Assembly: GCF_018619185.1 (NCBI RefSeq)
Contig: NZ_JAAXYC010000006.1
Location: 1 to 64,000 of the forward strand
DNA length: 64,000 nt
Source of the DNA: Streptomyces sp. McG3
Lineage (GTDB): Bacteria > Actinomycetota > Actinomycetes > Streptomycetales > Streptomycetaceae
Direction: 5' to 3'
Part shown: positions 36,232 to 45,976 of the stretch, in pieces
Position numbering within the stretch: position 1 is the first letter of the stretch
Layout of the letters: the number at the start of each line of letters is the position of its first letter
Position numbers and translations under genes: made by a program
The notes under the pieces: model-generated
Seen by the model: the letters and a program-made list of their open reading frames with translations, nothing else
What the model was told of the DNA's origin: nothing
The model's database searches: none

Positions 36232-37251
36232 TCACCGGTTGCTGGTGATGGTCTCCCGCGCCGCGCGCAGGGATTCCTTCAGGGACCCCATGGTGGCGAG
36301 CACCGCCGTGGGCTCGTAGCCGCAGTGCGCCATGCAGTTGGCGCAGCGCGGGTCCTTGCCGCGGCCGTACTTCTCCCAGTCGGTCTCCTCGATGAGCTGA
36401 CGGTACGTCGGTACATAGCCGTCGTTCATCAGGTAGCAGGGGCGCTGCCAGCCGAAGAGCGAGTAGTTGGGGATCGCCCACGCGGTGCACGCGAAGTCCG
36501 CCTTGCCCTCCAGGAAGTCCAGGAAGAGCGGTGAGTGGTTGAGCCGCCAGCGGGCCCGGTTGCCGCCGGCGAAAGCCTTCTTGAACAGCTCGCGGGTCTG
36601 CTCGACGCCGAGGAAGTGCTCCTGGTCGGGGGCCTTCTCGTAGGCGTAGGCGGGAGAGATCATCATCTCGTCGACGTGCAGGTCGTCGTTGAGGTAGTTG
36701 AGGACCTCGATGATGGTCTGCGGGGTGTCGGTGTTGAAGAAGGTGGAGTTGGTGGTGACGCGGAAGCCGCGCCGCTTGGCCTCCTTCATCGCGGCGACGG
36801 CCTCGTCGAAGACGCCTTCCTTGGCGACCGACTCGTCGTGCCGTTCGCGCAGTCCGTCGATGTGCACGGCGAAGGCGAAGTACGGGGACGGGGTGAACTT
36901 GTCGAGCTTCTTGCGCATCAGCATCGCGTTGGTGCAGAGGAAGACGTATTTCTTCCTCGCGACGAGCTGGCGCACGATCTCGTCGATCTGGGGGTGCATC
37001 AACGGTTCGCCACCGGCGATGGACACCATGGGAGCGCCGGATTCGAGCACCGCGCCCACCGCCTGGGCGACCGGCATGCGCTGCTTCAGGACACCGGCCG
37101 GGTGCTGGATCTTCCCGCACCCCTCGCAGGCGAGGTTGCAGGCGAACAACGGCTCCAGCTCGACGATCAGCGGGAACTTCTCACGCTTGCGGAGCTTCTG
37201 TTCGAAGAGATACGTCGCGACCTTGATGGACTGACGGAGCGGCATGGCCAT
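36232..37251 (-). CDS. hpnH: Adenosyl-hopene transferase HpnH (radical SAM)
   Basis: This 339-residue radical SAM enzyme has CNLACEGCGKIQHPAG (cluster Cys of CX3CX2C) and the family core SIAGGEPLMHPQIDEIVRQL. It attaches adenosine from SAM-derived 5'-deoxyadenosyl to diploptene, forming adenosylhopane, the first step of side-chain building. A C-terminal Cys group, CANCMAHCGYEP, may bind an auxiliary cluster. ATG 37251 is chosen: AGGAGG lies eight bases upstream. The hpnG stop lies within that ribosome site, so the two are closely coupled. Confidence 0.93.
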   Translation of the reverse strand: MAMPLRQSIKVATYLFEQKLRKREKFPLIVELEPLFACNLACEGCGKIQHPAGVLKQRMPVAQAVGAVLESGAPMVSIAGGEPLMHPQIDEIVRQLVARKKYVFLCTNAMLMRKKLDKFTPSPYFAFAVHIDGLRERHDESVAKEGVFDEAVAAMKEAKRRGFRVTTNSTFFNTDTPQTIIEVLNYLNDDLHVDEMMISPAYAYEKAPDQEHFLGVEQTRELFKKAFAGGNRARWRLNHSPLFLDFLEGKADFACTAWAIPNYSLFGWQRPCYLMNDGYVPTYRQLIEETDWEKYGRGKDPRCANCMAHCGYEPTAVLATMGSLKESLRAARETITSNR

Positions 37252-37256
37252 CTGGC

Positions 37257-37904
37257 TCACCTCCTGGGGAGCAGTAAAGATCGGTGCCATTCGTAGAAAG
37301 CCGGAAGTACGGCACGAAGAACGCGGAACGCCGATATTCCACCGCGTACGGTGCCAATACGGACGAGCTCATGCTCTGGAGCGTCCACGACCACCCGGAC
37401 GGCCGCAACCGGGCGGGGCCCGTGGCACAGGGCGGTACGCAGTGTCGCGGCGGACTCCATGTCCACCGCGATGGCCCCGCCCGCCCGCAGCGCGGCCCGC
37501 TCGGAGCCCCGTACGACGTGGTCGGAGCCGGTCAGCGGGCCGGTGTGGATCCTGCGGCCCGGAAGGGCCCTGGCGAGCGCGGCGACCAGCACGCCGGTGC
37601 CCGTGCAGGGGGTGGTGCCGTCCGCGTCCCGGGTCTCCTCGGCGACGACGAGGTCCCCCGGGTGCATCCCCGGGGTGAGGCCGGCGCAGAAGCCGGAGGC
37701 GATCACGGCGGCGTCGGAGATCCCCCCGGGGCCCAGGAGACGCGCCACGGCCGCCTCCGCCGCCCGGGGGCCCATTCCGGTGCGCAGGACCCGGACCGGG
37801 CCCGGGGCGCCCCTGCCGCTGCGCAGGGCCACCTGCTCGATGCCGAGAGCGCAGGCGACCAGCAGCGGCGTCGCGGGGCTCCCGGGCCGTCGCGGATCGC
37901 CCAT
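37257..37904 (-). CDS. hpnG: Adenosylhopane nucleosidase-like phosphorylase (HpnG)
   Basis: This 215-residue purine phosphorylase/nucleosidase-family protein has TGMGPRAAEAAVARLL, ASGFCAGLTPGMHPGDLVVA and the purine-binding AVDMESAATLRTAL. HpnG cleaves adenine from adenosylhopane to give ribosylhopane. The ATG at 37904 overlaps the shc stop by one base, so it is coupled, and hpnH follows almost immediately. Confidence 0.9.
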   Translation of the reverse strand: MGDPRRPGSPATPLLVACALGIEQVALRSGRGAPGPVRVLRTGMGPRAAEAAVARLLGPGGISDAAVIASGFCAGLTPGMHPGDLVVAEETRDADGTTPCTGTGVLVAALARALPGRRIHTGPLTGSDHVVRGSERAALRAGGAIAVDMESAATLRTALCHGPRPVAAVRVVVDAPEHELVRIGTVRGGISAFRVLRAVLPAFYEWHRSLLLPRR

Positions 37905-39901
37905 CAGACCCCCTCGGCGGCGGTCGCGCGGTCGGCGAAGGGGTCGCCGTACACGTAGCGCCCGAGTGCGGTGAGAGGGAAGACCTGGCGGTAGAGGTGG
38001 TAGTTGATGGAGAAGTCCCAGGGGAAGCCGGTCCCGGTGAAATACGGCTCGTCCCAGGAGCCGTCGGCCTGCTGCGCCTCGGTCAGCCAGGTGACGCCAC
38101 GGGCGACCGAACGGGTGTCGCGGCGGCCGGCGGCGAGGAGCGCGAGCAGCGCCCAGGCGGTCTGGGAGGCCGTGGACTCACCGTGCCCGATCCACTTCTC
38201 CTCGTGGTAGGAGCGCAGGTCCTCGCCCCAGCCGCCGTCGTCGTTCTGGACGGACTCCAGCCAGGCGACGGCCCGGCGGATCGCGGGATGCCCGGCGGGC
38301 AGTCCGGCCGTGATCAGGGCGGGCACCACGGAGCCGGTGCCGTATACGTAGTTGACGCCCCAGCGGCCGAACCAGGCTCCGCACGCCTCCTGTTCGGCGA
38401 GCAGCCACTCGATGCCCTCGCGGGTACGGGGGTGGCTCGCGAGCCCTTCGACGGCGAGCATCTCCACGACATGGCCGGTGACGTCGGCCGACGGCGGGTC
38501 GATGACCTCGCCGAAGTCGCAGAAGGGCAGGCGGTTGGGGAAGGGGCTGGTGTTGTCGGCGTCGAACGCGCCCCAGGCCCCGTTGCGGGACTGCATCCCG
38601 AGGTTCCAGCGGACCCCGCGGTCGATGGCCGCCTGCATGCGGGCGGGGTCCGGGTGGCGCACCCGGCGCAGCGCCAGGACGACTTCCGCGGTGTCGTCGA
38701 TGTCCGGGTAGTTGTTGTTGTGGAACTCGAACGCCCAGCCCCCTGGGGCGAGTTCGGGCTTGCGTACCGACCAGTCACCGGGTCTGGTGATCTCCTCGGC
38801 GAGCATCCAGTCGGCGGCCTTCACCAGGGCGGGGTGGTCGGGTCTGAGTCCGGCGTCGGCCAGTGCGATGGTGGCGAGGCAGGTGTCCCAGACGGGCGAC
38901 TGGCAGGCCTCGATCATGCGGGCGCCGTCCTCGCGCCGGACGGCGAAGCGGTCGAGCGAGGCCAGGCCCGCCTTCATCACCGGGTGGTCGAGGTCGTAGC
39001 CCAGCAGGTGCAGGGCGATGACGGAGTAGACGGCGGGCGGCTGGATTCCGCCCCAGCAGCCGTCGTTCTCCTGGCGCTCGATGATCCAGCGGGCGGCCAG
39101 GTTCATCGCGATGCGGCGCAGCGGGCGCGGGGCGACCTTGTGGTAGAGGTGCAGCCCCTTGTCGAGGCGCTGGAAGATCCCGTCCCAACTGGCGGGCGGG
39201 GCAAGCTTCCTGGGCGGGTTGGGGTGGTCCGGGTCGGTGTGCAGCTCGTCCAGGGCGAAGGGTGCCGGGCGTACCGGGCGTTTCGCGGAGACGATGGTGA
39301 GCGGCACGATGGTCTGCCGGGCCCAGCAGCCGAAGTCGTAGATGTTGAGCGGGACCCACTTGGGGAAGAACATCAGCTCGGGCGGCAGCTCGGGGAGGTC
39401 GTCCCACTTCCACCAGCCGAACAGCGCCAGCCAGATGCGGGTGAAGACGCGGGCGGCCGCGATGCCGCCCTGTTCCCTGATCCAGCCGGAGGCGCGGGCC
39501 ATGTGCGGCTCTTCGGGGCGGTCCCCGGCCAGCCGCAGGGCGACGTACGCCTCGATCGTGGCGGAGAGGTCGCCCGGTCCGCCGTAGAAGGTGTTCCAGG
39601 TGCCGTCGCCGAGCTGTTCGCCGCGGATGAAGAGGGCTGCCGCCCGGGTGGTCCCGGGGTCCTGGATGGAGAGGAACTGGCGCAGGAGCAGGTCCTCGGC
39701 GTCCATCGTGACGTTGGTGGCGAGGTCGCCCTTCCACCAGCCCTGCTCGTCCTGTCTGCCGAGGAGGTGCTCCACCGAGCGTTCCGCGGCCCGACGCGCG
39801 GCGACGGTCAGGTCGTCCGCGGCGGTTGTCGTGTCGGTCGGATCGTGGGCCGTGGCCTCGGGGTTCGCGGCCCCGGTCGATCCGTCGGTCGTCGCTGTCA
39901 T
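37904..39901 (-). CDS. shc: Squalene-hopene cyclase
   Basis: This 665-residue class-II triterpene cyclase turns squalene into hopene and hopanol. The protonating DXDD motif is DIDD at about 400-403, and several QW repeats (for example ERQENDGCWGGIQ, MQSRNGAWGAFD, QNDDGGWGEDL, QQADGSWDEPYFTGTGFP) are spread through the C-terminal part. A hydrophobic patch for membrane attachment is expected in the middle. The length is normal. A hairpin before the gene separates it from the polyprenyl synthase, while hpnG overlaps its end. Confidence 0.97.
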   Translation of the reverse strand: MTATTDGSTGAANPEATAHDPTDTTTAADDLTVAARRAAERSVEHLLGRQDEQGWWKGDLATNVTMDAEDLLLRQFLSIQDPGTTRAAALFIRGEQLGDGTWNTFYGGPGDLSATIEAYVALRLAGDRPEEPHMARASGWIREQGGIAAARVFTRIWLALFGWWKWDDLPELPPELMFFPKWVPLNIYDFGCWARQTIVPLTIVSAKRPVRPAPFALDELHTDPDHPNPPRKLAPPASWDGIFQRLDKGLHLYHKVAPRPLRRIAMNLAARWIIERQENDGCWGGIQPPAVYSVIALHLLGYDLDHPVMKAGLASLDRFAVRREDGARMIEACQSPVWDTCLATIALADAGLRPDHPALVKAADWMLAEEITRPGDWSVRKPELAPGGWAFEFHNNNYPDIDDTAEVVLALRRVRHPDPARMQAAIDRGVRWNLGMQSRNGAWGAFDADNTSPFPNRLPFCDFGEVIDPPSADVTGHVVEMLAVEGLASHPRTREGIEWLLAEQEACGAWFGRWGVNYVYGTGSVVPALITAGLPAGHPAIRRAVAWLESVQNDDGGWGEDLRSYHEEKWIGHGESTASQTAWALLALLAAGRRDTRSVARGVTWLTEAQQADGSWDEPYFTGTGFPWDFSINYHLYRQVFPLTALGRYVYGDPFADRATAAEGV

Positions 39902-39951
39902 GAGCTTCCCCTTACGTGCAGTCGGTTCTCTGCTGTGCTGGGGTCACCGTC

Positions 39952-39979
39952 GGCCGGCGCCCGGTGAGGGGCGCCGGCC
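39952..39979 (-). terminator. Intercistronic hairpin between polyprenyl synthase and shc
   Basis: An 11-base stem (39952-39962 with 39969-39979) and six-base loop lie in the 107-base gap between these operon genes. It may be a partial terminator or a processing/stability element. Confidence 0.5.
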
Positions 39980-40008
39980 GGCGACTGCGAGTCATATGCG
40001 AAGCGTTG

Positions 40009-41112
40009 TCATCTCTTTCGAACCACCACGAAGTCGGCGAGCTCGGTGAGCTGTTCCCTCACCCGGTGGGGCATGTCGACGGCGTGCAGCGCCTCGATGG
40101 CGATCGCGTGCTGACGACGGGCTTCCTGGGCGGTCCACTCGCGGCCGCCCGCCTCCTCGATGAGTGCCGCGCGGGCAGCGAACTCCTCCTCGGAGAAGCT
40201 GTCGAAGTCGTTGCTCTTGGCATCGGCGGCGAGCAGTTCGCCCAGCCGGTCGGAGGCCTCGCCGCCCGCGGCGAGCGCCGCGACGACGGGCAGGGACTTC
40301 TTGCGCTGCCGCAGGTCGCTCCAGGTCTGCTTTCCGGTGGCCTCCGGGTCGCCCCAGATGCCGAGGAGGTCGTCGACGGCCTGGAAGGCGAGGCCGAGGT
40401 GGTAGCCGTACGCCTCCAGGGTGTCGGCGGTGCGGTCGTCGGCGCCGCCGAGCACCGCGCCGATGGAGACGGCGCAGGCCAGCAGGGCGCCGGTCTTGTT
40501 GCCCTCCATCTCCAGGCACTCCTCGACGGTGACCCGCTCGCGGTGCTCGTAGGAGATGTCCTGGGCCTGCCCGTCGATGAGCTTGCGGGTGGCGGTGGTC
40601 AGCCGGCGGGCCGCGCGGCCCGCCTCGACGGTGCCGAGCTCCAGCAGCAGGTCGTAGGCGAGCGCGAAGAGCGCGTCGCCGACCAGGATCGCCTGGGCGG
40701 GGCCGTGCACCTTCCAGACGGTGTCACGGTGGCGGCGCTGCTCGTCGCCGTCCATCAGGTCGTCGTGCAGCAGCGAGAAGTTGTGCACGAGTTCGACGGC
40801 CACCGCGCCGGGGATGCCGGCCTCGGCGGGGGCTCCCGCCGCCTCGGCGGACAGCAGGGCGAGCGCGGGGCGCACGGCCTTGCCGCCGTCGCCGTCCGAG
40901 GGCTGTCCCTCCGCGTCGATCCAGCCGAAGTGGTAGGCGGCGACGGTGTCCATGGGCGGCGCGAGCCGGCCCACGGCAGCCCGCAGGACCGGCGCTGACA
41001 GGGCTCGTCCGCGCTCCAGAAGCGCGGTGACGTCCGCGGTGTCCGCCACGGTGTCGAAAGCCGGATTCGCCGGGGTCACAGACTCTCCTCTTGTTCCGGT
41101 GGTACTGCTCAT
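40009..41112 (-). CDS. Polyprenyl diphosphate synthase of the hopanoid cluster
   Basis: This 367-residue trans-isoprenyl synthase has the first Asp-rich motif LLHDDLMDGDEQRR and the second FQAVDDLLGIWGD, which bind Mg and the diphosphate. It should make farnesyl diphosphate, precursor for squalene; chain length cannot be settled by eye. The start at 41112 forms an ATGA overlap with the hpnE stop; GTG 41079 is an alternative. The N-terminal 30 residues before the helical core are variable. Confidence 0.93.
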   Translation of the reverse strand: MSSTTGTRGESVTPANPAFDTVADTADVTALLERGRALSAPVLRAAVGRLAPPMDTVAAYHFGWIDAEGQPSDGDGGKAVRPALALLSAEAAGAPAEAGIPGAVAVELVHNFSLLHDDLMDGDEQRRHRDTVWKVHGPAQAILVGDALFALAYDLLLELGTVEAGRAARRLTTATRKLIDGQAQDISYEHRERVTVEECLEMEGNKTGALLACAVSIGAVLGGADDRTADTLEAYGYHLGLAFQAVDDLLGIWGDPEATGKQTWSDLRQRKKSLPVVAALAAGGEASDRLGELLAADAKSNDFDSFSEEEFAARAALIEEAGGREWTAQEARRQHAIAIEALHAVDMPHRVREQLTELADFVVVRKR

Positions 41113-42494
41113 GCCGCCTCCTGCAGCGGATGTCCTGGGGGGCGGCCGAGGTCGTGGAGCGCCGCGTCGGCGGCGCCGGCGCCGCTGCGCACGGCACCCT
41201 CCATCGTCGCGGGCCAGCCGGTGTCGGTCCAGGCCCCCGCCAGCTGAAGACCGGGCAGCCGGGTGCGGGGGCCGGGGCGCAGCCGCCCGACGCCCGGGGC
41301 GGGCGCGAAGGTGGCGGTGCGCTCCCGGGTGACGAAGAAGTCGCGGATGCCCGCGCCGCGGGCGGCGGGGAGCAGCCGTTCCAGCTCGGGCAGGTAGCGG
41401 GAGCGCAGTTCGGCGACGGGCAGGTCGATCTCGTCCTGGGCGGCCGACTGCGAGACCGCCAGATACTGCCCGGGGCCCGTCAGCCCCGAGGAGTGGGTGC
41501 GGTCGAAGACCCACTGGACCGGGGAGCCGATCGCGGCGAAGAACGGCCTGCGCAGCACCTTGCGGTCGTAGATGACGTGCACGTTCAGAATGGGCGCGTT
41601 GTCGATGTCGAGCAGCAGGTCCGGTTCGTCCAGCGCGCCTGCGGGCAGCAGGTCGTGGGTCTCGGTCTGCGGCACGGCCAGTACGACGGTGTCGGCGGTG
41701 ATCCGCTCCCCCGCCGTCTCGACGTTCCAGCGGCCGTCCTCGGTGCGGGTGAGGGAGCCGGCCTTGGCGCGCAGTTCGGTGCGGACGCCCGCGGTGTCCA
41801 GGGCCTTGCGGGCGAGGGTGTCGTGCAGCTCGCCGAGCGGCACGGTGGCCCAGCCGATGTCGGCGGCGCCGGGCTCGGAGAGCAGGCCGGTCTTGAAGAC
41901 CTTCGCCGCGAGCGCCATGGAGGCGTTCGGGGCGGTGGCGTTCAGCGTGGCGACCCCGACGAGGTCCCAGAGGGCCTCGATCGTTCGCTCCGACTGACCG
42001 TGCCGCCGCAGCCAGGTCGCGAAGTCGACGCGGTCGAGCTCGGGGTCCGCGGGGTCCAGGCGGCCGAGCGCGAGGGCGGCGCGGCCCACGCTCGCCTTCT
42101 CGGCGAGCGAGAGGTGGGGATAGGCGGCGAGTCCGCCGGCCAGGTGCAGCGGCACGGGCAGGCCGGTGCGCCGGAGCCGGCCCAGGCGCGGTCCGGCGGC
42201 CCGGCCGACGTCCAGCACGGGCACGTCGAGGCGGTCCTGGACCGGGGCCAGGTGGGTGGCGTCGATCCGGTCGAGGAACCAGCGGTAGCCGGTGCAGCAG
42301 CGCAGATAGACGTGCTGGCCGTTGTCGACGGTGAGGTCGCCGCGCTGGAAGGAGAAGGCGAGGCCGCCGAGGCGGGGCCGCCCTTCCAGGAGGGTGACGT
42401 CGAGTCCGGCGTCGGCGAGGCGGAGCGCCGCCGTGACGCCGGCGAGTCCGCCGCCGACGACGACGGCGACGGGGCGCGGGCTCTCGTCGTTCAT
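41109..42494 (-). CDS. hpnE: Hydroxysqualene dehydroxylase HpnE (FAD)
   Basis: This 461-residue amine-oxidase-fold flavoprotein has the FAD motif VVVGGGLAGVTAALRLADAG, then LEGRPRLGGLAFSF, and the C-terminal LAGAWTDTGWPATMEGAVRS. HpnE reduces hydroxysqualene to squalene using FAD. ATG 42494 is preferred: GAGAGGGG lies about six bases upstream. It is coupled by ATGA to the polyprenyl synthase gene. Confidence 0.93.
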   Translation of the reverse strand: MNDESPRPVAVVVGGGLAGVTAALRLADAGLDVTLLEGRPRLGGLAFSFQRGDLTVDNGQHVYLRCCTGYRWFLDRIDATHLAPVQDRLDVPVLDVGRAAGPRLGRLRRTGLPVPLHLAGGLAAYPHLSLAEKASVGRAALALGRLDPADPELDRVDFATWLRRHGQSERTIEALWDLVGVATLNATAPNASMALAAKVFKTGLLSEPGAADIGWATVPLGELHDTLARKALDTAGVRTELRAKAGSLTRTEDGRWNVETAGERITADTVVLAVPQTETHDLLPAGALDEPDLLLDIDNAPILNVHVIYDRKVLRRPFFAAIGSPVQWVFDRTHSSGLTGPGQYLAVSQSAAQDEIDLPVAELRSRYLPELERLLPAARGAGIRDFFVTRERTATFAPAPGVGRLRPGPRTRLPGLQLAGAWTDTGWPATMEGAVRSGAGAADAALHDLGRPPGHPLQEAA

Positions 42495-42612
42495 GCGTGC
42501 CCCTCTCGCCGGGTCGGTGCGCATCGCCGGATCCTCACCCTGGAGATCGTCGCAGTCAGTGACGCGTCGGGCCACTGGAGGGTTGCCCGGGAGCCGGGGC
42601 CGAGAGGACGCA

Positions 42613-43566
42613 TCAGGCCCGCCCCCTGGCCGTGAGCTTCGCGATGTGGCGGGCGTCGAGTCCGGACAGGCCGCGCACCGCGACGTAGGCCTTCTCGTGG
42701 CCGGGCAGCGAGACCCGTCCGCGCAGCACGGCCTCGGGGTCCCGCTCGATCCGGTCGAGAAGGCGGCGGTAGATCCCGGCCATCGCCGCGACGCAGGCGC
42801 CGCTGCGGCGGTCGAGCATCGGCAGCAGCCGGTAGCCCTCGGCGAACAGGGCGCGGGCGCGGCGGACCTCGAAGTGGATGAGGCCCGCGAAGTCGGAGCC
42901 GGGGGGCGGGGTGGTCCGGTGGAACCCTGCCGAGCAGCCGAATTTGGCCAGGTCGTCGGCCGGCAGGTAGGTGCGCCCGTTGCCGGCGTCCTCGCGGACG
43001 TCGCGCAGGATGTTGGTGAGCTGGAGGGCGAGGCCGAGGGTGTCGGCGTACTCCGCGGCGCGCTCGGCCCCGCGGGCGCCCGGCGCGGTGCCGAAGACAC
43101 CGAGGCTGAGGCGTCCGATGGCTCCGGCGACGCACCGGCAGTAGGCCTTCAGGTCGTCCCAGGTCTCGTAGGTCGCGCCCCGGACGTCCATCAGGACGCC
43201 GTCGATCAGCTCGTCGAGCCCGCCGAGCGGCAGTGGGAAGCGCTGGGCGGCGTCGGCGAGCGCGACGGCCACCGGGTCGGTGTCGTCCTCGTCGACCGCG
43301 TCCTTGCGGATCCGCTCCAGCAGTTCGCGGGTGCTCTCCAGCCGGGTCCGCTTGATCTCCGGGTCCAGCTCCCCGTCGCCGATGTCGTCGACACGACGGG
43401 AAAAGGCGTACAGCGCCGACATGGCCTGCCGCTTCTCGTACGGCAGCAGCCTGATGCCGTAGGCGAAGTTACGGGCCTGCTGTCCGGTGACGGCCTCGCA
43501 GTAACTGTATGCGGCCTGCACCGGCGGCGACATGTACGTCGTCTGTCCCTCCACGGTCCGGCTCAC
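42613..43566 (-). CDS. hpnD: Presqualene diphosphate synthase HpnD
   Basis: This squalene/phytoene-synthase-fold enzyme is about 317 residues with GTG 43566. It shows YAFSRRVDDIGDGELDPE and the second Asp-rich motif LTNILRDVREDAGNGRTYLP. HpnD makes presqualene diphosphate from two FPP. The GTG forms a GTGA overlap with the hpnC stop; ATG 43533 or GTG 43554 are alternatives and would shorten the N-terminus by up to 11 residues. Confidence 0.92.
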   Translation of the reverse strand: MSRTVEGQTTYMSPPVQAAYSYCEAVTGQQARNFAYGIRLLPYEKRQAMSALYAFSRRVDDIGDGELDPEIKRTRLESTRELLERIRKDAVDEDDTDPVAVALADAAQRFPLPLGGLDELIDGVLMDVRGATYETWDDLKAYCRCVAGAIGRLSLGVFGTAPGARGAERAAEYADTLGLALQLTNILRDVREDAGNGRTYLPADDLAKFGCSAGFHRTTPPPGSDFAGLIHFEVRRARALFAEGYRLLPMLDRRSGACVAAMAGIYRRLLDRIERDPEAVLRGRVSLPGHEKAYVAVRGLSGLDARHIAKLTARGRA

Positions 43567-44474
43567 CTCTCTCCACGCGCTCTTCGCAAGACGATTCCCA
43601 CTTCGCGCAGCAGGCTGGGCTTGGTGGGCTTGGGCGGTCCGGGCAGTACATCGAATCCGGCGGCCGAGATGGCCGTGAGCGCGCTGCGCCCGCCCCCGAC
43701 GAATCCGGCGAGGAGCAGCTTGAGCCTGCCGTCGACGCTGCCCACCAACGGGAGGCCTTCGGTCAGCAGCTCGCTCGCGCGCTGGGCCTCGTAGGCGATC
43801 AGGGCACGCACCGAGGCTCCGGCTGAGGGTGCGGCCAGGTCGGATTCGGTGACCCGGAAGCGTTCCATGTCCTCGGCGGGCAGATAGATCCGGTCGCGTT
43901 CCAGGTCCTCGGTCACGTCCTGCAGATGCTCGACGATCTGGAGCGCGGTGCAGACCGCGTCGGAGCGGCGGACGCGTTCCGGGCTCGCGGTGCCGGTGAG
44001 GGCGAGGACCAGGCGGCCGACCGGGTTGGCCGAGAGCTCGCAGTAGGCGGCGAGATCGGCGTAGGTGCCGTAGCGGCGGATCTTCTGGTCCTGGCGGTTG
44101 GCCTCGATCAGGCCGAGGAAGGGCTCGGGGGTGAGCGCGCGGCGCCGCACGGTGGGGCGCAGGTCGCGCAGCAGCGGGTGGTGCGGCTCCTCGCCGGTGG
44201 TGGCGAAGACCCGGTGGAGGTCGGTCTCGAAGGCGTCGAGCATGGCGAGGCGGTCGTCGCTCTGCTCCGGCTCCAGGCCGAGCCGGCGGGCGTCGGCGCC
44301 GCCGGGGGCGAGGTCGCCGTCGCCGATGTCGTCGACGAGCCGGGCGAAGCCGTAGACCGCCATCAGGTCGGCGCGCCAGGCGCGGGGCAGGAAGAAGGGC
44401 GCCACGGGGAAGTTCTCGTCCGCGGCCTTGCCGAGGGTGGCGTCGCCGATGCGCGTCTCGGGGGTCGAGGTCAC
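43563..44474 (-). CDS. hpnC: Hydroxysqualene synthase HpnC
   Basis: This 303-residue squalene-synthase-fold protein has VYGFARLVDDIGDGDLAPG and LQDVTEDLERDRIYLPAEDM. HpnC converts presqualene diphosphate to hydroxysqualene, which HpnE reduces. It is the first gene of the operon; upstream is a 716-base region with no clear gene. GTG 44474 has only a weak ribosome site. Confidence 0.92.
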   Translation of the reverse strand: MTSTPETRIGDATLGKAADENFPVAPFFLPRAWRADLMAVYGFARLVDDIGDGDLAPGGADARRLGLEPEQSDDRLAMLDAFETDLHRVFATTGEEPHHPLLRDLRPTVRRRALTPEPFLGLIEANRQDQKIRRYGTYADLAAYCELSANPVGRLVLALTGTASPERVRRSDAVCTALQIVEHLQDVTEDLERDRIYLPAEDMERFRVTESDLAAPSAGASVRALIAYEAQRASELLTEGLPLVGSVDGRLKLLLAGFVGGGRSALTAISAAGFDVLPGPPKPTKPSLLREVGIVLRRARGER

Positions 44475-45190
44475 TGCGGACCGCCCGGCGCGGGGACGGC
44501 GAGACCACGCCGGAGCTGGAGATCTTCCGTCATTGCCGTCACATCTCCCGTTCTACACTGCTGACCCAAAACAACCCTTTTCGGACACGCCGCTCAGTCT
44601 TCCGAGTGCACTGCGGCAGAGTGGTCGGTGCCGGGGCGTATCGCCCTACTTGCCATGAATCAGCACCGCTACAGCTTACGTTGCACAGCTCACAGGGGGT
44701 CGGCGGGGTGGAGGGCCCACCGCCGCTTCCCGGCCGTTCCCGTCAACCTTCCCCGCGCGTGGCGGAATTGACGTCATCCGCCGGGAGGAGATCGCCCCTG
44801 GGCCCCTACTGCGGACGGTCCGCACGGCGCCGGGCACCGCGCGGCCCCCGCCGGACCGGTCGGCGCTGTTGGCGCATGCCGGTAAGCACTTGTCGGGAGC
44901 CGCAGGGCAGGAACGGGCGCAGGCAGCCGATCCGGCTCCACTCGATCCTGATGGTGTGGCATGTCCGCGCCGCACGTAGCACGCTCCAGGCGAATCCGCT
45001 CGCGTGTGGCCGACACGTCTTCGACGCCTTGGGCATGACCGGGACGAGGCTCGCGCAGCGGATCGTGCTCGTCACAACGCAACGTCGGCCTTCACGACCA
45101 CGACGGGTGGTGAAGGCCGACGTCACTTTCAGGCCCGGAATTCGCCAACGGTGTCGACCGGCCCGGCGGGGGCCGCGGCGAACGCTCGGG
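44475..45190. other. 716-base intergenic region before the hopanoid operon
   Basis: I found no convincing gene. Frames on both strands lack codon bias and family signals. It should hold the hpnC promoter near 44530-44590, where an AT-richer run is seen, and it ends in the hairpin at 45082-45123. Confidence 0.5.
45082..45123 (-). terminator. Hairpin after the polysaccharide ABC operon
   Basis: A perfect 14-base stem (45082-45095 with 45110-45123) and 14-base loop lie about 70 bases past the stop of the ABC ATPase gene on the minus strand. It is a likely terminator of the exporter operon. Confidence 0.65.
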
Positions 45191-45976
45191 CTACTTGCCC
45201 GTTTCGCGCTCGTACGCCTTGAGGACTTCCTCGGTGGGGCCGTCCATCAGGAGTTCGCCCTTCTCCAGCCACAGCGCGCGGTCGCAGGTGTCCCTGATCG
45301 ACTTGTTGTTGTGGCTGACCAGGAAGACGGTGCCCGCCTCCTTGCGCAGCTCGCGGATCCGCTCCTCGGAGCGGACCCGGAACTTGCGGTCACCGGTGGC
45401 CAGCGCCTCATCGATCATGAGGACGTCGTGGTTCTTGGCGGCGGCGATCGAGAAGCGCAGTCGCGCCGCCATGCCGGAGGAGTACGTCCGCATCGGCAAG
45501 GTGATGAAGTCGCCCTTCTCGTTGATGCCGGAGAACTCCACGATGTCCTGGTAGCGCTGACGGATCTCGTCCTGGCTCATGCCCATCGCCAGACCGCCGA
45601 GCACGACGTTGCGCTCACCGGTCAGATCGCTCATCAGCGCGGCGTTCACCCCGAGCAGCGAGGGCTGACCGTCCGTGTACACGTGGCCGGACTCGGTCGG
45701 CAGCAGGCCGGCGATGGCGCGCAGCAGCGTCGACTTGCCGGAGCCGTTGGTGCCGATGAGACCGATGGCCTCGCCGCGGTAGGCGGTGAAGGAGACGCCG
45801 CGTACGGCGTGCACCTTCCGGACGCCGCGCGGCTCGCCCTTGCCCCGCCGCATCATGCGGCTGAGCGCGGCGGTGGCACTGCCGCGCCCGCCGCCCGTGC
45901 CGTTGACCCGGTACACGATGTGCACGTCGTCGGCGATCACCGTGGGGATGCGCCCCTGTGCGTTGTCCTCAGCCAC
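45191..45976 (-). CDS. Polysaccharide/teichoic-acid-type ABC exporter ATPase (Wzt/TagH-like)
   Basis: This 261-residue ATPase has Walker A GLIGTNGSGKST, the polysaccharide-exporter signature YSSGMAARLRFSIAAA, Walker B LMIDEALATGD and the switch His in LVSHNNKSI. It lacks the C-terminal carbohydrate-binding domain of some Wzt proteins. It couples with the overlapping permease gene upstream to export a lipid-linked polymer across the membrane. GTG 45976 is the start. Confidence 0.94.
   Translation of the reverse strand: MAEDNAQGRIPTVIADDVHIVYRVNGTGGGRGSATAALSRMMRRGKGEPRGVRKVHAVRGVSFTAYRGEAIGLIGTNGSGKSTLLRAIAGLLPTESGHVYTDGQPSLLGVNAALMSDLTGERNVVLGGLAMGMSQDEIRQRYQDIVEFSGINEKGDFITLPMRTYSSGMAARLRFSIAAAKNHDVLMIDEALATGDRKFRVRSEERIRELRKEAGTVFLVSHNNKSIRDTCDRALWLEKGELLMDGPTEEVLKAYERETGK

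Noticed and set aside
44600-45080. Gene in the 716-base gap before the hopanoid operon
   Set aside because: Both strands have open frames, but with poor codon bias and no family resemblance.
45082-45123. Repeat or mobile element end
   Set aside because: The 14-base inverted repeat occurs once and sits just past a gene end; a terminator explains it.
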